Shown: in pieces, positions 6,672-15,625 of the stretch
Numbering within the stretch: the first letter of the stretch is position 1
How the letters are laid out: every line of letters starts with the position of its first letter
NCBI GenBank assembly: GCA_905369775.1
Contig: CAJPJR010000004.1
Span: forward strand, 1-64,000
Reading direction: 5' to 3'
Length of the DNA: 64,000 bases
DNA from: Prevotellaceae bacterium UBA1746
GTDB lineage: Bacteria; Bacteroidota; Bacteroidia; Bacteroidales; Bacteroidaceae
Notes under the pieces: model-generated
Databases searched by the model: none
The model's input: only the letters and a program-made list of their open reading frames with translations
What the model was told of the DNA's origin: nothing
Program-made: the position numbers and the translations under genes

Positions 6672-9395
6672 ATGAGAAAAGAACTTTTGCTCGCAGCCTC
6701 GGCCTTCGTTGTCAGCGTTGCCGGCAGCAGTGTGGCGCACGCACAGTGCGTGCTCAAAGGTACCGTGATCGATGCCGCCACCAACGAGCCCCTCGTCGGT
6801 GTGACCGTAGCACTCCAGGGCACTCCCAACAAGGTGTTCACGGACAACGACGGTAAGTTCGTCATCAAATCGGCCAAAACGAAGTGCAGCTTGCAGTTCT
6901 CCAGCATCGGTTTCGAGAGCACCACCCTCGCTTCGAACCACGCCGGCGAGTATGATTTCGGTTTCATCCCCATGGCCGGTGCGTCTATCGCCTTGAAAGA
7001 CGCTGTGGTCACCACGCGTGCCGTGGCACGTAAGACACCTGTGGCGCTTACCACCCTCGGAGCAGTTGCCATCGAGGAGCGCGTCGGCACAGCCGACCTG
7101 CCTAAGGTGCTCGAAACCACACCCGGTGTCTATGTTATGCGCGAAGGTGGCGGATATGGCGACACAAAAGTCAATATGCGCGGATTCAAGAGCGAAAACG
7201 TGGCTGTGCTCGTCAACGGCGTCTCGATGAACGACATGGAGTGGGGTGGCGTCTACTGGTCCAACTGGGCCGGACTCACCGACGTGGCCTCCAGCATCCA
7301 GACCCAGCGCGGTCTCGGAGCGGCCAAGGTGTCGACGCCCTCTGTCGGCGGATCAATCAACATCGTCACCAAGACCACCGATGCACGCAAGGGAGGAGCC
7401 TTCTCCTACGGCATGGGCAATGACGGATACAACAAGCTCGCTTTCTCGCTTTCCACCGGTCGCACGGCCGACGGTTGGGCGCTCACCGTCATGGGCGGCA
7501 AGACTTGGGGCGACGGCTACATTCAAGGCACCGACTTCCGCGCTTGGAACTACTTCTTCTCCCTCTCCAAGGAGTTGAGCAAGAACCATTTGCTCACCTT
7601 CACCGCCTTCGGTGCGCCGCAGGTGCACAACAAGCGTTCCAACTACGACGGACTCACCGTGCAAGGATGGCAGGAAGTGGGCAAATACATGCGCCCCGGC
7701 GAGCAATATCTCTATAACGCCACCTACGGTTACGACCGTTACGGACAGATTCGCCACTCACAGCAAAACCTTTACCACAAGCCCCAACTCCAACTTCAGC
7801 ACCTTTGGCAGATCGACCGCACTTCGTCGTTGAACACCGTGGCTTATCTCTCCCTCGGCTACGGCGGCGGTGAGAGCGGACAGGGCACGCAGGAATACAG
7901 CTCCGGATGGTACGGCTCGAACAACGGCATTCTCGCCACGCAGTTCCGCAATGCCGACGGCACTTTCGCCTACGGCAAGATCCAAGAGATGAATGCTGCC
8001 AGCGAAAGCGGATCGAAAATGGTGATGAGCATGAGCAAAAACCTCCACAAGTGGGTGGGACTCGTGTCGACCTACACCAAAGAGATCAATGACCGCTTCA
8101 ATCTATACGGAGGTCTCGACCTGCGTTACTATGTGGGCACGCACACCAACGAAATCACCGACCTTTACGACGGCGCTTACTACATTGACCGCTATCGCAA
8201 GAACGTGAAGCCCGAAAACTTCGCGGGAGCCGGCACCGATGCCTTTGTGAACAAGAAACTCTCCGTGGGCGACGTTGTGCAGCGCGACTACGATGGCTTC
8301 GTGGCCCAGTCCGGCGTGTTCGGACAGGCCGAATACGACTTCAACAACCTCACTGCCTTCGTCGCAGGTTCGCTCAATAACACCGCACAATGGCGCAAAG
8401 ACCGATTCTACTACGACGCGGCGCACGCCGAAAGCGAGAAAGTGAACAAAATTGGCTTCACCGTCAAAGGAGGTGTGAACTATAAGTTCCCGCACATCGA
8501 CGGTTGGGGCGGACAGCACAATGTTTTCGGTAACATTGGCTACATTTCGCGCGCTCCCTTCTTCTCGGGTGGCATCTTCCTCGCATCGCAGGTGTCGAAT
8601 CAGGTGAATCCCGACGCAGTGAACGAGAAAATCTTCTCCGGTGAGCTGGGTTACTCCTACCACACGGCTGCTTTCACCGCCGATGTCAACGTCTACCACA
8701 CAGAATGGAAGGACAAGACGATGGCAAAGATGACGGAAATTCCCGTAGACGGCAATGTTGAGCGCACTTGGATCAACATGCAGGGCGTAAACTCCATCCA
8801 CGAAGGTGTGGAAGTGGACATGAGCTACAAACCCGCCAAATGGTTCTCGCTCCGCGGCATGCTTTCGGTGGGTAACTGGCGCTGGACCAACAACCCCGTG
8901 GGCTACTTCTACAACTCTGCCGGACAACCCATCGATAAGTTCGGACATCCGCTCGATCAGAGCCAAGGACCCGACCACGCCCGCATGCGTTTCAACCAGA
9001 AAGACGTGAAAGAGGGCGGATCGGCCCAACTTACCGCCGGTTTGGGCTTCAATGTTTATCCCATGGAAGGCCTCCGCATCGGACTCGACTGGAAGTATTT
9101 CTCCAACTACTACGCCGACTACGCCGTAACGGCCAACGACATCAGCCTCGACGGCGTGAAGACGTTCCACACCCCCTGGAAGGTGCCCGCCTACGGGCTC
9201 GTCGACCTCTCGGCCGGCTACACGTTCCAGATGGGCGGATACAAAACCACCTTGTCGGGCAACGTCGAGAATCTCCTCGACCAGGAATACATCAGTCAAG
9301 CCTACGACGGTGCCGGACACGACTGGAGCACGGCAAATCGTGTCTTCTACGGTTTCGGACGTCAGATGTCTGTCAAGCTCAAAGTCAATTTCTAA
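6672..9395 (+). CDS. TonB-dependent outer-membrane receptor with N-terminal carboxypeptidase-like domain
   Basis: This 907-residue protein has a signal peptide ending AHA before Q25. A carboxypeptidase-regulatory-like domain follows (residues about 26-100, with GTVIDAATNEPLVGVTVALQ), then the plug domain (LPKVLETTPGVYVMRE, VNMRGF, VLVNGVSMND) and a 22-strand-type barrel ending in VKLKVNF with a terminal Phe. It is shorter than SusC and lacks a SusD partner, so it is a FecA/BtuB-like importer of some other ligand. The next gene, 71 bases downstream, encodes a surface lipoprotein that is its likely partner. The ligand cannot be read from the sequence. Confidence 0.9.
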   Translation: MRKELLLAASAFVVSVAGSSVAHAQCVLKGTVIDAATNEPLVGVTVALQGTPNKVFTDNDGKFVIKSAKTKCSLQFSSIGFESTTLASNHAGEYDFGFIPMAGASIALKDAVVTTRAVARKTPVALTTLGAVAIEERVGTADLPKVLETTPGVYVMREGGGYGDTKVNMRGFKSENVAVLVNGVSMNDMEWGGVYWSNWAGLTDVASSIQTQRGLGAAKVSTPSVGGSINIVTKTTDARKGGAFSYGMGNDGYNKLAFSLSTGRTADGWALTVMGGKTWGDGYIQGTDFRAWNYFFSLSKELSKNHLLTFTAFGAPQVHNKRSNYDGLTVQGWQEVGKYMRPGEQYLYNATYGYDRYGQIRHSQQNLYHKPQLQLQHLWQIDRTSSLNTVAYLSLGYGGGESGQGTQEYSSGWYGSNNGILATQFRNADGTFAYGKIQEMNAASESGSKMVMSMSKNLHKWVGLVSTYTKEINDRFNLYGGLDLRYYVGTHTNEITDLYDGAYYIDRYRKNVKPENFAGAGTDAFVNKKLSVGDVVQRDYDGFVAQSGVFGQAEYDFNNLTAFVAGSLNNTAQWRKDRFYYDAAHAESEKVNKIGFTVKGGVNYKFPHIDGWGGQHNVFGNIGYISRAPFFSGGIFLASQVSNQVNPDAVNEKIFSGELGYSYHTAAFTADVNVYHTEWKDKTMAKMTEIPVDGNVERTWINMQGVNSIHEGVEVDMSYKPAKWFSLRGMLSVGNWRWTNNPVGYFYNSAGQPIDKFGHPLDQSQGPDHARMRFNQKDVKEGGSAQLTAGLGFNVYPMEGLRIGLDWKYFSNYYADYAVTANDISLDGVKTFHTPWKVPAYGLVDLSAGYTFQMGGYKTTLSGNVENLLDQEYISQAYDGAGHDWSTANRVFYGFGRQMSVKLKVNF

Positions 9396-9466
9396 ACGTC
9401 GGAAGCGCTGTGCCGCAACGCACACTGTGACGGCGGCACAGCGCATCCCCTTTTTTCTTGATCACA

Positions 9467-10882
9467 ATGAAATATTCTGCATATCTCGCCCTCGCCGCTG
9501 CGGCATTGTTCACTGCAAGCTGCGATTATAACGAGCAATTCGACGGATTCGTCAAAGGACCGCAGCCCACCGACGTCAAAAAGATCGAATACACCCTCAC
9601 TGCAGCCGACTACAAGGCCATTGCCGAGAATAAATCCAACCTCGCGCTCTGCACCACCAAGGCCGACAGCGCCGCACTCAAGGCGTTGGCCAAAACGCAG
9701 CAGTTCACCGAAACGGTCACCGCGGCCAAATTCCTTCCCGCCTTTCTCGCCGAGAAATGGTTCACGGCCGACGACAACAGCGCCGTGGTGGTCAACTACA
9801 ATCGCCGTGAGGTGAAAGGACCGCTCGATTTCAAGGAAGATTTCGAGGGAACCGGTGCGCAAAGCACCCAGCCCGCCGTCGTGAAAGGCTGGGCGACGCT
9901 CCCCGCACTCGGCGGTGACAAGGCCGCATGGAGCACCGTTTTCCGCAACAATGCCCACTACGTGCAGGCATCGGCCTACAAGCAGCCCGATTCCACGCAA
10001 ACCTATCTCGTTTCGCCCCGTTTCACCGTGACGAAGGGCTCGCACCTCACCTTCGATGCCCTCTACGGACACTATACGCCCGCCGGTGGTCGGCTCAGCG
10101 TCTTTGTTGTCGATGACAACCTCAACAATGCCGCCATCCAGCACCACCTGCTCGAAGACCTCACCGCAAAGGTGAAGATCGAAATCCCCGCAGCCGGACA
10201 ATCCTTCGGCACCTTCAAGCAAGCCATGGATCTCGATCTCTCCAAGTACGCCGGCAAAAACATCGGCCTCGCCTTCCGCTACGACGGCAACGGCAAAACC
10301 GGCGCAACGACCACCGTGCAACTCGACAATGTCCAGGTGGGCAACCAAACCATCGACGAAACGCCCGGAAAAGACCAGTTCGTGCGCAACAACGGCAAGT
10401 GGGTCTACAACCCCTCGTCGGTGATCGAACTGAAAGCCGAGAAGGGCAACGCCCTCACCACCGCCTACATGCAGGCCGGTGTGGACTGGGTGAAGGAACA
10501 CGTGGATGCGCCCCTCGGCGTGGCAGCCGGTGCCGGCTATGTCTCCAAGTATGGCAACAATGAAGTCTATTCCGGACTCTCGGCCTACTACGGCAACGCA
10601 GATCTCCGCCCCTCCACGGCACGCACACAGTATGCCAAGGAATACGCTTCGATGAGCGACGCTGAAATCACGGCCAAAATGGCTGAACGCCTCCAGCAAA
10701 CCCTCGGCGCTGCCCTCGAGAAGCAGAACCCCGAAGCCGTGCCCGTGGCCGGACTCGACGTGTTCTACACGCTCCACTTCGGTGTCTACGACGGCAACGT
10801 TACCAAGACCTATGAAATGAAGTTCAAGGTCGTGGGCAAAGGCCGTTTCGAATACGTCAAAGACAGCTACAAAGCCCTTTGA
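9467..10882 (+). CDS. surface lipoprotein with choice-of-anchor-J-like domain, partner of the TonB receptor
   Basis: This 471-residue protein has a lipoprotein signal peptide with the lipobox near residue 16 (FTASC). Residues about 118-265 form a jelly-roll-like domain of the choice-of-anchor J or MAM type (DFKEDFEG near its start, LDNVQVGNQ near its end). The C-terminal part is unassigned. A TTG three codons upstream is in frame, but the ATG at 9467 gives a standard lipoprotein signal. It follows the TonB receptor gene and ends in a shared terminator, so the pair probably forms one uptake unit at the outer membrane. The lipid anchor and the position behind the receptor suggest ligand capture. 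Confidence 0.8.
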   Translation: MKYSAYLALAAAALFTASCDYNEQFDGFVKGPQPTDVKKIEYTLTAADYKAIAENKSNLALCTTKADSAALKALAKTQQFTETVTAAKFLPAFLAEKWFTADDNSAVVVNYNRREVKGPLDFKEDFEGTGAQSTQPAVVKGWATLPALGGDKAAWSTVFRNNAHYVQASAYKQPDSTQTYLVSPRFTVTKGSHLTFDALYGHYTPAGGRLSVFVVDDNLNNAAIQHHLLEDLTAKVKIEIPAAGQSFGTFKQAMDLDLSKYAGKNIGLAFRYDGNGKTGATTTVQLDNVQVGNQTIDETPGKDQFVRNNGKWVYNPSSVIELKAEKGNALTTAYMQAGVDWVKEHVDAPLGVAAGAGYVSKYGNNEVYSGLSAYYGNADLRPSTARTQYAKEYASMSDAEITAKMAERLQQTLGAALEKQNPEAVPVAGLDVFYTLHFGVYDGNVTKTYEMKFKVVGKGRFEYVKDSYKAL

Positions 10883-10914
10883 TCGCCCACACTCGGTCGT
10901 TTTGCGGCCGCTTT

Positions 10915-10948
10915 CCCCGTCCTCGCCTCGGCGAAGACGGGGTTTTTT
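10915..10948 (+). terminator. Rho-independent terminator
   Basis: CCCCGTCCTCGCC (10915-10927) pairs with GGCGAAGACGGGG (10930-10942) with one mismatch, followed by six T. It ends the receptor-lipoprotein operon. Confidence 0.8.
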
Positions 10949-11065
10949 GCGTTGTGACAGTCCATCGGTTCGGGCTTCTGCGTGCAGCGTACCGTCTCTC
11001 CGTGTGCCCTTTCCGAAACGGCGCTGTCGACCTCCCGCTGTCGGAGAAGGCACGCGGGCGAAACG

Positions 11066-11190
11066 AAGAAAACGGGGAGTCGTGTGCAAAAAGTGGGGCG
11101 CTTTCGACCGAAACTTCCCCGTTTTTTCCACCTCACTGCGCAGCTGCGCCGCGAGGCGGGCAAGCCATTCAGAAAATCGCCCCACTTTCG
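11066..11190. repeat. intergenic G/C-tract repeat cluster, locus 2, with crossing complementarity
   Basis: Four half-units lie in the order L1 (AAAACGGGGA, 11069-11078), L2 (AAAGTGGGGCG, 11090-11100), R1 (TCCCCGTTTT, 11116-11125) and R2 (CGCCCCACTTT, 11178-11188). L1 pairs with R1 over 10 bp and L2 pairs with R2 over 11 bp without a mismatch, so the two pairings cross each other. Confidence 0.65.
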
Positions 11191-11212
11191 CCCCCTCCCC
11201 CGCATTTCTTCG

Positions 11213-11220
11213 TACCTTTG
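11213..11220 (+). promoter_or_regulatory. -7 element TACCTTTG
   Basis: TACCTTTG fits TAnnTTTG and lies 52 bases before the MATE gene. A TTCG at 11187-11190 is 22 bases upstream, slightly long for a -33 element. Confidence 0.5.
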
Positions 11221-11272
11221 CAGCCACAAACTCACTTACGTGCGAGATTTTCGACCGCAATAACACGCGCGC

Positions 11273-12640
11273 ATGTCACAACACAACAACTTTACTGAAC
11301 TCGGTGAGCGACCCGTCGGCTCGCTCCTGCTGCAATATTCGCTGCCCGCCATCATTGCGATGGTGGCCTCCTCGCTCTACAACATTGTCGACGCCATTTT
11401 CATCGGCCAGAGCGTGGGTAAATTTGCCATTGCCGGCCTCGCACTCACCAACCCCCTCATGGCACTCACCGCCGCCTTCGGAGCCATGGTCGGCGTGGGC
11501 GGATCTACGCTCATGAGCATCCGCCTTGGGCAGAAAGACTACGAAGCGGCGCGGCGTATCTTGGGCAATGTGGTGATTCTCAATGTCACCATGGGGCTCA
11601 CACTCGGCCTGCTTTTGCTCGCCGGCCTCACGCCCATTCTTCGCCTCTTCGGCGCGAGCAACAACACCTTGCCCTATGCCCACGACTACATGAGCATCTT
11701 GCTCTGGGGCAACGTCGTGACGCACCTCTACTATGGGCTCAATGCGCAGCTGCGCAGCACCAACCGCCCGAAACTGGCCATGTATTCCACCTTCGGCAGC
11801 GTGATCATCAATGCCGTCCTCGCATGGCTCTTCGTCATGGTGCTGGGGTGGGGCATCAAGGGCGCGGCTTGGGCCACGCTCATCGCGCAATCCAGCATGC
11901 TCCTCTGGCAGATCTATCTCTTCACCCGCCCCGGCGACATGATTCGCTTTCGCCGCGACATCTTCCGCCCCGACCGCCGCATCATGCGCGAGGCCATCGT
12001 CATCGGCCTGCCGCAATTTCTCGTTAACTCGTGCTCTTCGCTCATCAGCAGCCTACTGATGTTCTCGATGCAGCGCTACGGCGGCGACACGGCTGTGGGG
12101 GCTTACGGCATTTGCAACCGTTTGGCCATGTTCATCGGCTTCGTCGTCATGGGACTCGACCAAGGCATGCTCCCCATCGCGGGCTACAACTACGGTGCGC
12201 GCAAGTTTGATCGCCTGATCTCCGTGGTGAAGCACACCCTCCTGGTGGCCACGGTGATCACCACCTTGGGCTTTGCGGTGAGCCACCTCTTCCCCACGCC
12301 GATCGTCTCGCTCTTTGCCCGAGACGCCTCGCTCATCGAGGCATCGGCGCAGGGGCTCAAGATCGTCTCCCTCTTCTGGCCCGTGGTGGGCATGCAGATT
12401 GTGTCCACCGCCTTCTTCCAGAGTGTAGGCATGCCCGGCAAGAGCATTCTCCTCTCGCTCACGCGGCAGATGCTCTTCCTTGTCCCCGGCATTCTCCTCC
12501 TTCCTCACCTGGTTTCGGGCTGGCTCTCGCCGAGCGACGGGGTGTGGCTCTCCATTCCCGTGGCCGATGGGGCCGCGGCCTTGCTTTCGGGACTCATGCT
12601 CACGTGGCAGCTCCGCAAGTTCCGCCGGACGGAGCCCTAA
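11273..12640 (+). CDS. MATE family multidrug efflux transporter
   Basis: This 455-residue protein is an inner-membrane exporter of the MATE/NorM type, which drives toxic organic cations out in exchange for sodium or protons. It has about 12 hydrophobic segments and the family N-terminal pattern with RPVGSLLLQYSLPAIIAMV and NIVDAIFIGQ. Later hallmarks are GAMVGVGGSTLMSIRLGQ and, about halfway, the second-half repeat beginning AIVIGLPQFLVNSCSSL. The length is normal. A cytidylate-kinase-like gene follows after 51 bases on the same strand. Confidence 0.9.
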   Translation: MSQHNNFTELGERPVGSLLLQYSLPAIIAMVASSLYNIVDAIFIGQSVGKFAIAGLALTNPLMALTAAFGAMVGVGGSTLMSIRLGQKDYEAARRILGNVVILNVTMGLTLGLLLLAGLTPILRLFGASNNTLPYAHDYMSILLWGNVVTHLYYGLNAQLRSTNRPKLAMYSTFGSVIINAVLAWLFVMVLGWGIKGAAWATLIAQSSMLLWQIYLFTRPGDMIRFRRDIFRPDRRIMREAIVIGLPQFLVNSCSSLISSLLMFSMQRYGGDTAVGAYGICNRLAMFIGFVVMGLDQGMLPIAGYNYGARKFDRLISVVKHTLLVATVITTLGFAVSHLFPTPIVSLFARDASLIEASAQGLKIVSLFWPVVGMQIVSTAFFQSVGMPGKSILLSLTRQMLFLVPGILLLPHLVSGWLSPSDGVWLSIPVADGAAALLSGLMLTWQLRKFRRTEP

Positions 12641-12691
12641 ACGTTTTGACATTCCATCTTATTCTCAACTCTTTTTCTCTCTTTTCTCCTC

Positions 12692-13333
12692 ATGGACTTT
12701 CCTTTCGTCATCACTGTGGGACGCCAACTCGGAAGCGGCGGCCGAAAAATCGGGAAGCGCCTCGCCGAGCGCTTCGGCATTGCTTACTACGACAAAGAGA
12801 TTCTCTCGCTTGCGGCGCAGGAGAGCGGGCTCGGCACCGGTGTCTTTGAGCGAAGTGACGAGCGCAAAGGTTTTCTCCGCTCGATTGCGCAGGTGGTGCA
12901 GCCCTTCTTCGGCGGGGGTGGGAGTTTCTACGACAACCAGCTCAGCGACGAGAATTTGTTCACCATCCAGAGTCACGTCATCCAGAAGGTGGCGGCCGAA
13001 CGTTCGTGTGTGGTGATCGGGCGCGTGGCCGATTACATCTTGCGCCACCATCCGCACCACATCAATGTGTTCATCACGGCCTCAATGTCCGACCGCGTGC
13101 AGGAATTGATGCGCCGCCGCGGCATCGATGCCAAGGCTGCCCGCCGCATTCTCGAAGAGGCCGATGAGGAACGCTCCACTTACTACAATTTCTACTCCCT
13201 CGGCACGTGGGGAACGGCGGACACTTACGACCTGTGCATCAACTCTTCGATCCTCGGACCCGACGGCACGACCGACTTCATCGCCCGTTTCGTCGAAGAG
13301 CGCTTCGGTTTGGGAGAAAACACGGCGGAATAA
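12692..13333 (+). CDS. cytidylate kinase-like family protein
   Basis: This 213-residue protein belongs to the cytidylate-kinase-like family (PF13189 type). It has a nucleotide-binding loop near the N terminus, TVGRQLGSGGRKIGKRLAE (residues about 8-26), and later VIGRVADYIL and an arginine-rich lid region (RRRGIDAKAARRI). It is shorter than, and distinct from, true Cmk, and its substrate is not established. It lies 51 bases behind the MATE gene and before a strong bidirectional terminator, so it is probably the last gene of that operon. Confidence 0.85.
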   Translation: MDFPFVITVGRQLGSGGRKIGKRLAERFGIAYYDKEILSLAAQESGLGTGVFERSDERKGFLRSIAQVVQPFFGGGGSFYDNQLSDENLFTIQSHVIQKVAAERSCVVIGRVADYILRHHPHHINVFITASMSDRVQELMRRRGIDAKAARRILEEADEERSTYYNFYSLGTWGTADTYDLCINSSILGPDGTTDFIARFVEERFGLGENTAE

Positions 13334-13360
13334 GCTCGCAGTGCCCCTCGTTTTGTGACG

Positions 13361-13397
13361 AAAAAGCCCCCTGTTCGCGAGGAACAGGGGGCTTTTT
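13361..13397. terminator. bidirectional terminator between convergent genes
   Basis: AAAAAGCCCCCTGTTC (13361-13376) pairs perfectly with GAACAGGGGGCTTTTT (13382-13397) across a 5-base loop. The A and T flanks let it serve both the cytidylate-kinase-like gene and the leftward hexosaminidase gene. Confidence 0.9.
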
Positions 13398-13476
13398 GTG
13401 GCCGGTGGGGAAGAGAGGGAACGAAAAGCGAGTGCTTGTTTTCGTTTCGAGGCTGCGCGGCATGGTTGGTCGGCGA

Positions 13477-15537
13477 TCAGCGGCGCGAAGTGCGGGAGGG
13501 GGCGGAAGGAAGCGTGCGATCGGGCGAGTAGATCAGTCCGTCGAGGGCTTGCCGTCCTGTGAGGTCGGTGAGAACAAAGGTGAACATCCACTTTTTCAGC
13601 CGCGTTCCGCCATCGGGTTGGAAGGGGAGTTTGAGCAACACCTTGTTCCAGCCGGCGCGGAGCCAGACTTTTTGCGGCGAACGGCCGGTGAAATTCTCGT
13701 TGAGGAGGAGATCCTCGTGGCTTATGGGCGTTTTGCCGGCATTGTCGAAGCGCGGCGGCGCGATGAGGCTGTCGTTGAGCCAAATTTGTGTGCCCATGCG
13801 ATCCCAACTTCCGGAGGGTGGGGCTAAATCACGTTCGGAACGACTGTAATTGTAGCCCTCGATGAGCGCGCCGGCGGCTTGTGGGCGCGGCGAATAGACG
13901 TAGGTCCAGGCGTAGGCTGTGGAGTGGGGCTGCGCTTCGGCGAAGAGGGCGGGGACGATCTGGCCCCAAGTGTGTCGCAAGTAGAGACCGGCGCCGGTGA
14001 CTCGGTGGGTGGTGTAGGTGCTCCCGCCGAAGGAGTAGGTGGTTTTCAGCCCTTCGGTTTCGGGCGGAAGGGCAAGTTGCGGGTCGCCGCCATTGGGGAA
14101 GGCATCGGTGATGCGCCACACGACGTTGGTTTGTCGGACGTAGGGCACGGGGTCTGCGGCGAGGGTGGTGGACTTGTGGAAGAGAAAACGGCGTTCCCAG
14201 TCGCGAAAGGCTTCGAACTCCGCACCGGCGTTGGGAAGCGCGACGCCGCCCTGCTCGATGTAGGCTTCTCCGCCGCCGATCCAGCCGCGTTCGGCCGAAG
14301 CGAGGACGTTGGCGTATAAATTGTTTTGCTGCAGAATGGCAAAGGCGTCGGAGAGTTGGCGGTCGTTCCACAAGCACGAAATCGTACCGGCCAACTCGGC
14401 GTTGCCGCGTGGCGCATAATAGATATTGCTCTTGTAGATGCCGACGAGATCGGCGAAGACATCGAAGTGGTTGGTGTAGTTGTAGCGGCAATCGATGTTG
14501 GGCTTTCCGGCGATTTTCCGTCCGGCGGTGCTCCACATCTGCGTCATGTCGATGTCAAGGGTGGAGAGATCTACGCCTTGAACGGGGTTCCAAACCACGA
14601 CTTTGCGCCCCAAAGCGTGGACTTTGGCGATCATTTGCGGCAAAAAGTTGGGATAGGTGATGCGCTTCTCGTCGGCGCCGATGTGAAGGTAGGGGGCATG
14701 TGGGAAAATGGCGGCCACTTCCTCGAGAATGGTGTGGAGGGCGGCGACACCCTGCGCCGATTGCATGTCGAAACCCATGGCGCGAACGAAGGCTTCACTG
14801 TGGCCGGGCATGTCGATCTCGGGGATAATGGTCACACCGCGCTCACGGGCGTAGGCTTCGAGGGCGCGGGCTTCGGCTTGCGTGTAGTATCGTCCGGCGA
14901 AACGCGTCATGGAGGCGGCGGAAGTCAGTTGCGGAAAGGCTTTGATCTCAAGACGCCACGCTTGGTTTTCCGTGAGGTGCCAATGAAAGACGTTGACTTT
15001 GAAGCGCGACAAGAGGTCGATTTGTCGGCGAAGGTCGTCGATTGGGATAAAAGAGCGCCCGACGTCGTGCATGAAACCGCGCACTTTGAAGGCGGGGAAG
15101 TCGGTGATCGTGAGGCATTCGAGCCGTGGTGTGGCGCTACCTTGTGCGAGTTGGCGCAAAGTCTGTGCGGCGCGAATCACACCGACGGGCGTGGCGGCGG
15201 TGATGTCGATGCTTTGGGGCGAAATGCGGAGCCGATAGCCTTCGGCCGGGAAGCCTTCGAGCGGGTAGTCGAAGGTGTCGAGCGTGGAGTCGAGGCGAAC
15301 GCGCACTGCGGCTTGGGCTTTTTCTGAAAAGGTGCACCGCATTGCTGCGAGCACCTCAGCGAGTTGCGCACAGTGGGTGGGATCGTCGAGCAAGACGGGG
15401 CGGGCGAGCGAAAAATGGCCTTTGGCGCGCACCACAGCGTGGGGACGGGGCAGCAAGTGGGCGATTTTTCCCCAACTCGAGCCGACAATGCAGCATAAAC
15501 AGAGAAGCAAGAGGAGGCGAAGACGAAGTTGGGGCAT
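13477..15537 (-). CDS. GH20 beta-N-acetylhexosaminidase, exported
   Basis: This 686-residue enzyme probably removes terminal beta-linked GlcNAc or GalNAc from glycans in the periplasm or at the surface. A leucine-rich signal peptide (residues 1-23) leads into a GH20b-like N-terminal domain. The catalytic barrel shows FKVNVFHWHLTENQAWRLEI (about 179-198), IPEIDMPGHSEAF (about 238-250) and the acid pair Asp289-Glu290 in YLHIGADEKR; the usual form is HxGGDE, so one Gly is replaced by Ala. Tryptophans expected in the sugar pocket occur at MWSTAG and CLWND. The last 200 residues form a separate C-terminal domain. The ATG at 15537 is chosen because it starts the signal peptide; the frame is open further upstream. 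Confidence 0.9.
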   Translation of the reverse strand: MPQLRLRLLLLLCLCCIVGSSWGKIAHLLPRPHAVVRAKGHFSLARPVLLDDPTHCAQLAEVLAAMRCTFSEKAQAAVRVRLDSTLDTFDYPLEGFPAEGYRLRISPQSIDITAATPVGVIRAAQTLRQLAQGSATPRLECLTITDFPAFKVRGFMHDVGRSFIPIDDLRRQIDLLSRFKVNVFHWHLTENQAWRLEIKAFPQLTSAASMTRFAGRYYTQAEARALEAYARERGVTIIPEIDMPGHSEAFVRAMGFDMQSAQGVAALHTILEEVAAIFPHAPYLHIGADEKRITYPNFLPQMIAKVHALGRKVVVWNPVQGVDLSTLDIDMTQMWSTAGRKIAGKPNIDCRYNYTNHFDVFADLVGIYKSNIYYAPRGNAELAGTISCLWNDRQLSDAFAILQQNNLYANVLASAERGWIGGGEAYIEQGGVALPNAGAEFEAFRDWERRFLFHKSTTLAADPVPYVRQTNVVWRITDAFPNGGDPQLALPPETEGLKTTYSFGGSTYTTHRVTGAGLYLRHTWGQIVPALFAEAQPHSTAYAWTYVYSPRPQAAGALIEGYNYSRSERDLAPPSGSWDRMGTQIWLNDSLIAPPRFDNAGKTPISHEDLLLNENFTGRSPQKVWLRAGWNKVLLKLPFQPDGGTRLKKWMFTFVLTDLTGRQALDGLIYSPDRTLPSAPSRTSRR

Positions 15538-15561
15538 AAAGTTGGGTGGTGGGTGGGGAAA

Positions 15562-15599
15562 AAGGAGAAAAGGGCGCGCCACCGTGTGGAGGCGCGCCC
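15562..15599 (-). terminator. terminator behind the dGTPase-like gene
   Basis: GGGCGCGCC (15572-15580) pairs with GGCGCGCCC (15591-15599). Read on the minus strand it is followed by TTTTCTCCTTTTT. It lies between the dGTPase-like stop and the hexosaminidase start, so the latter may have its own promoter. Confidence 0.6.
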
Positions 15600-15625
15600 A
15601 GAAAATGCGGAGAAGTGCCGGCGAG

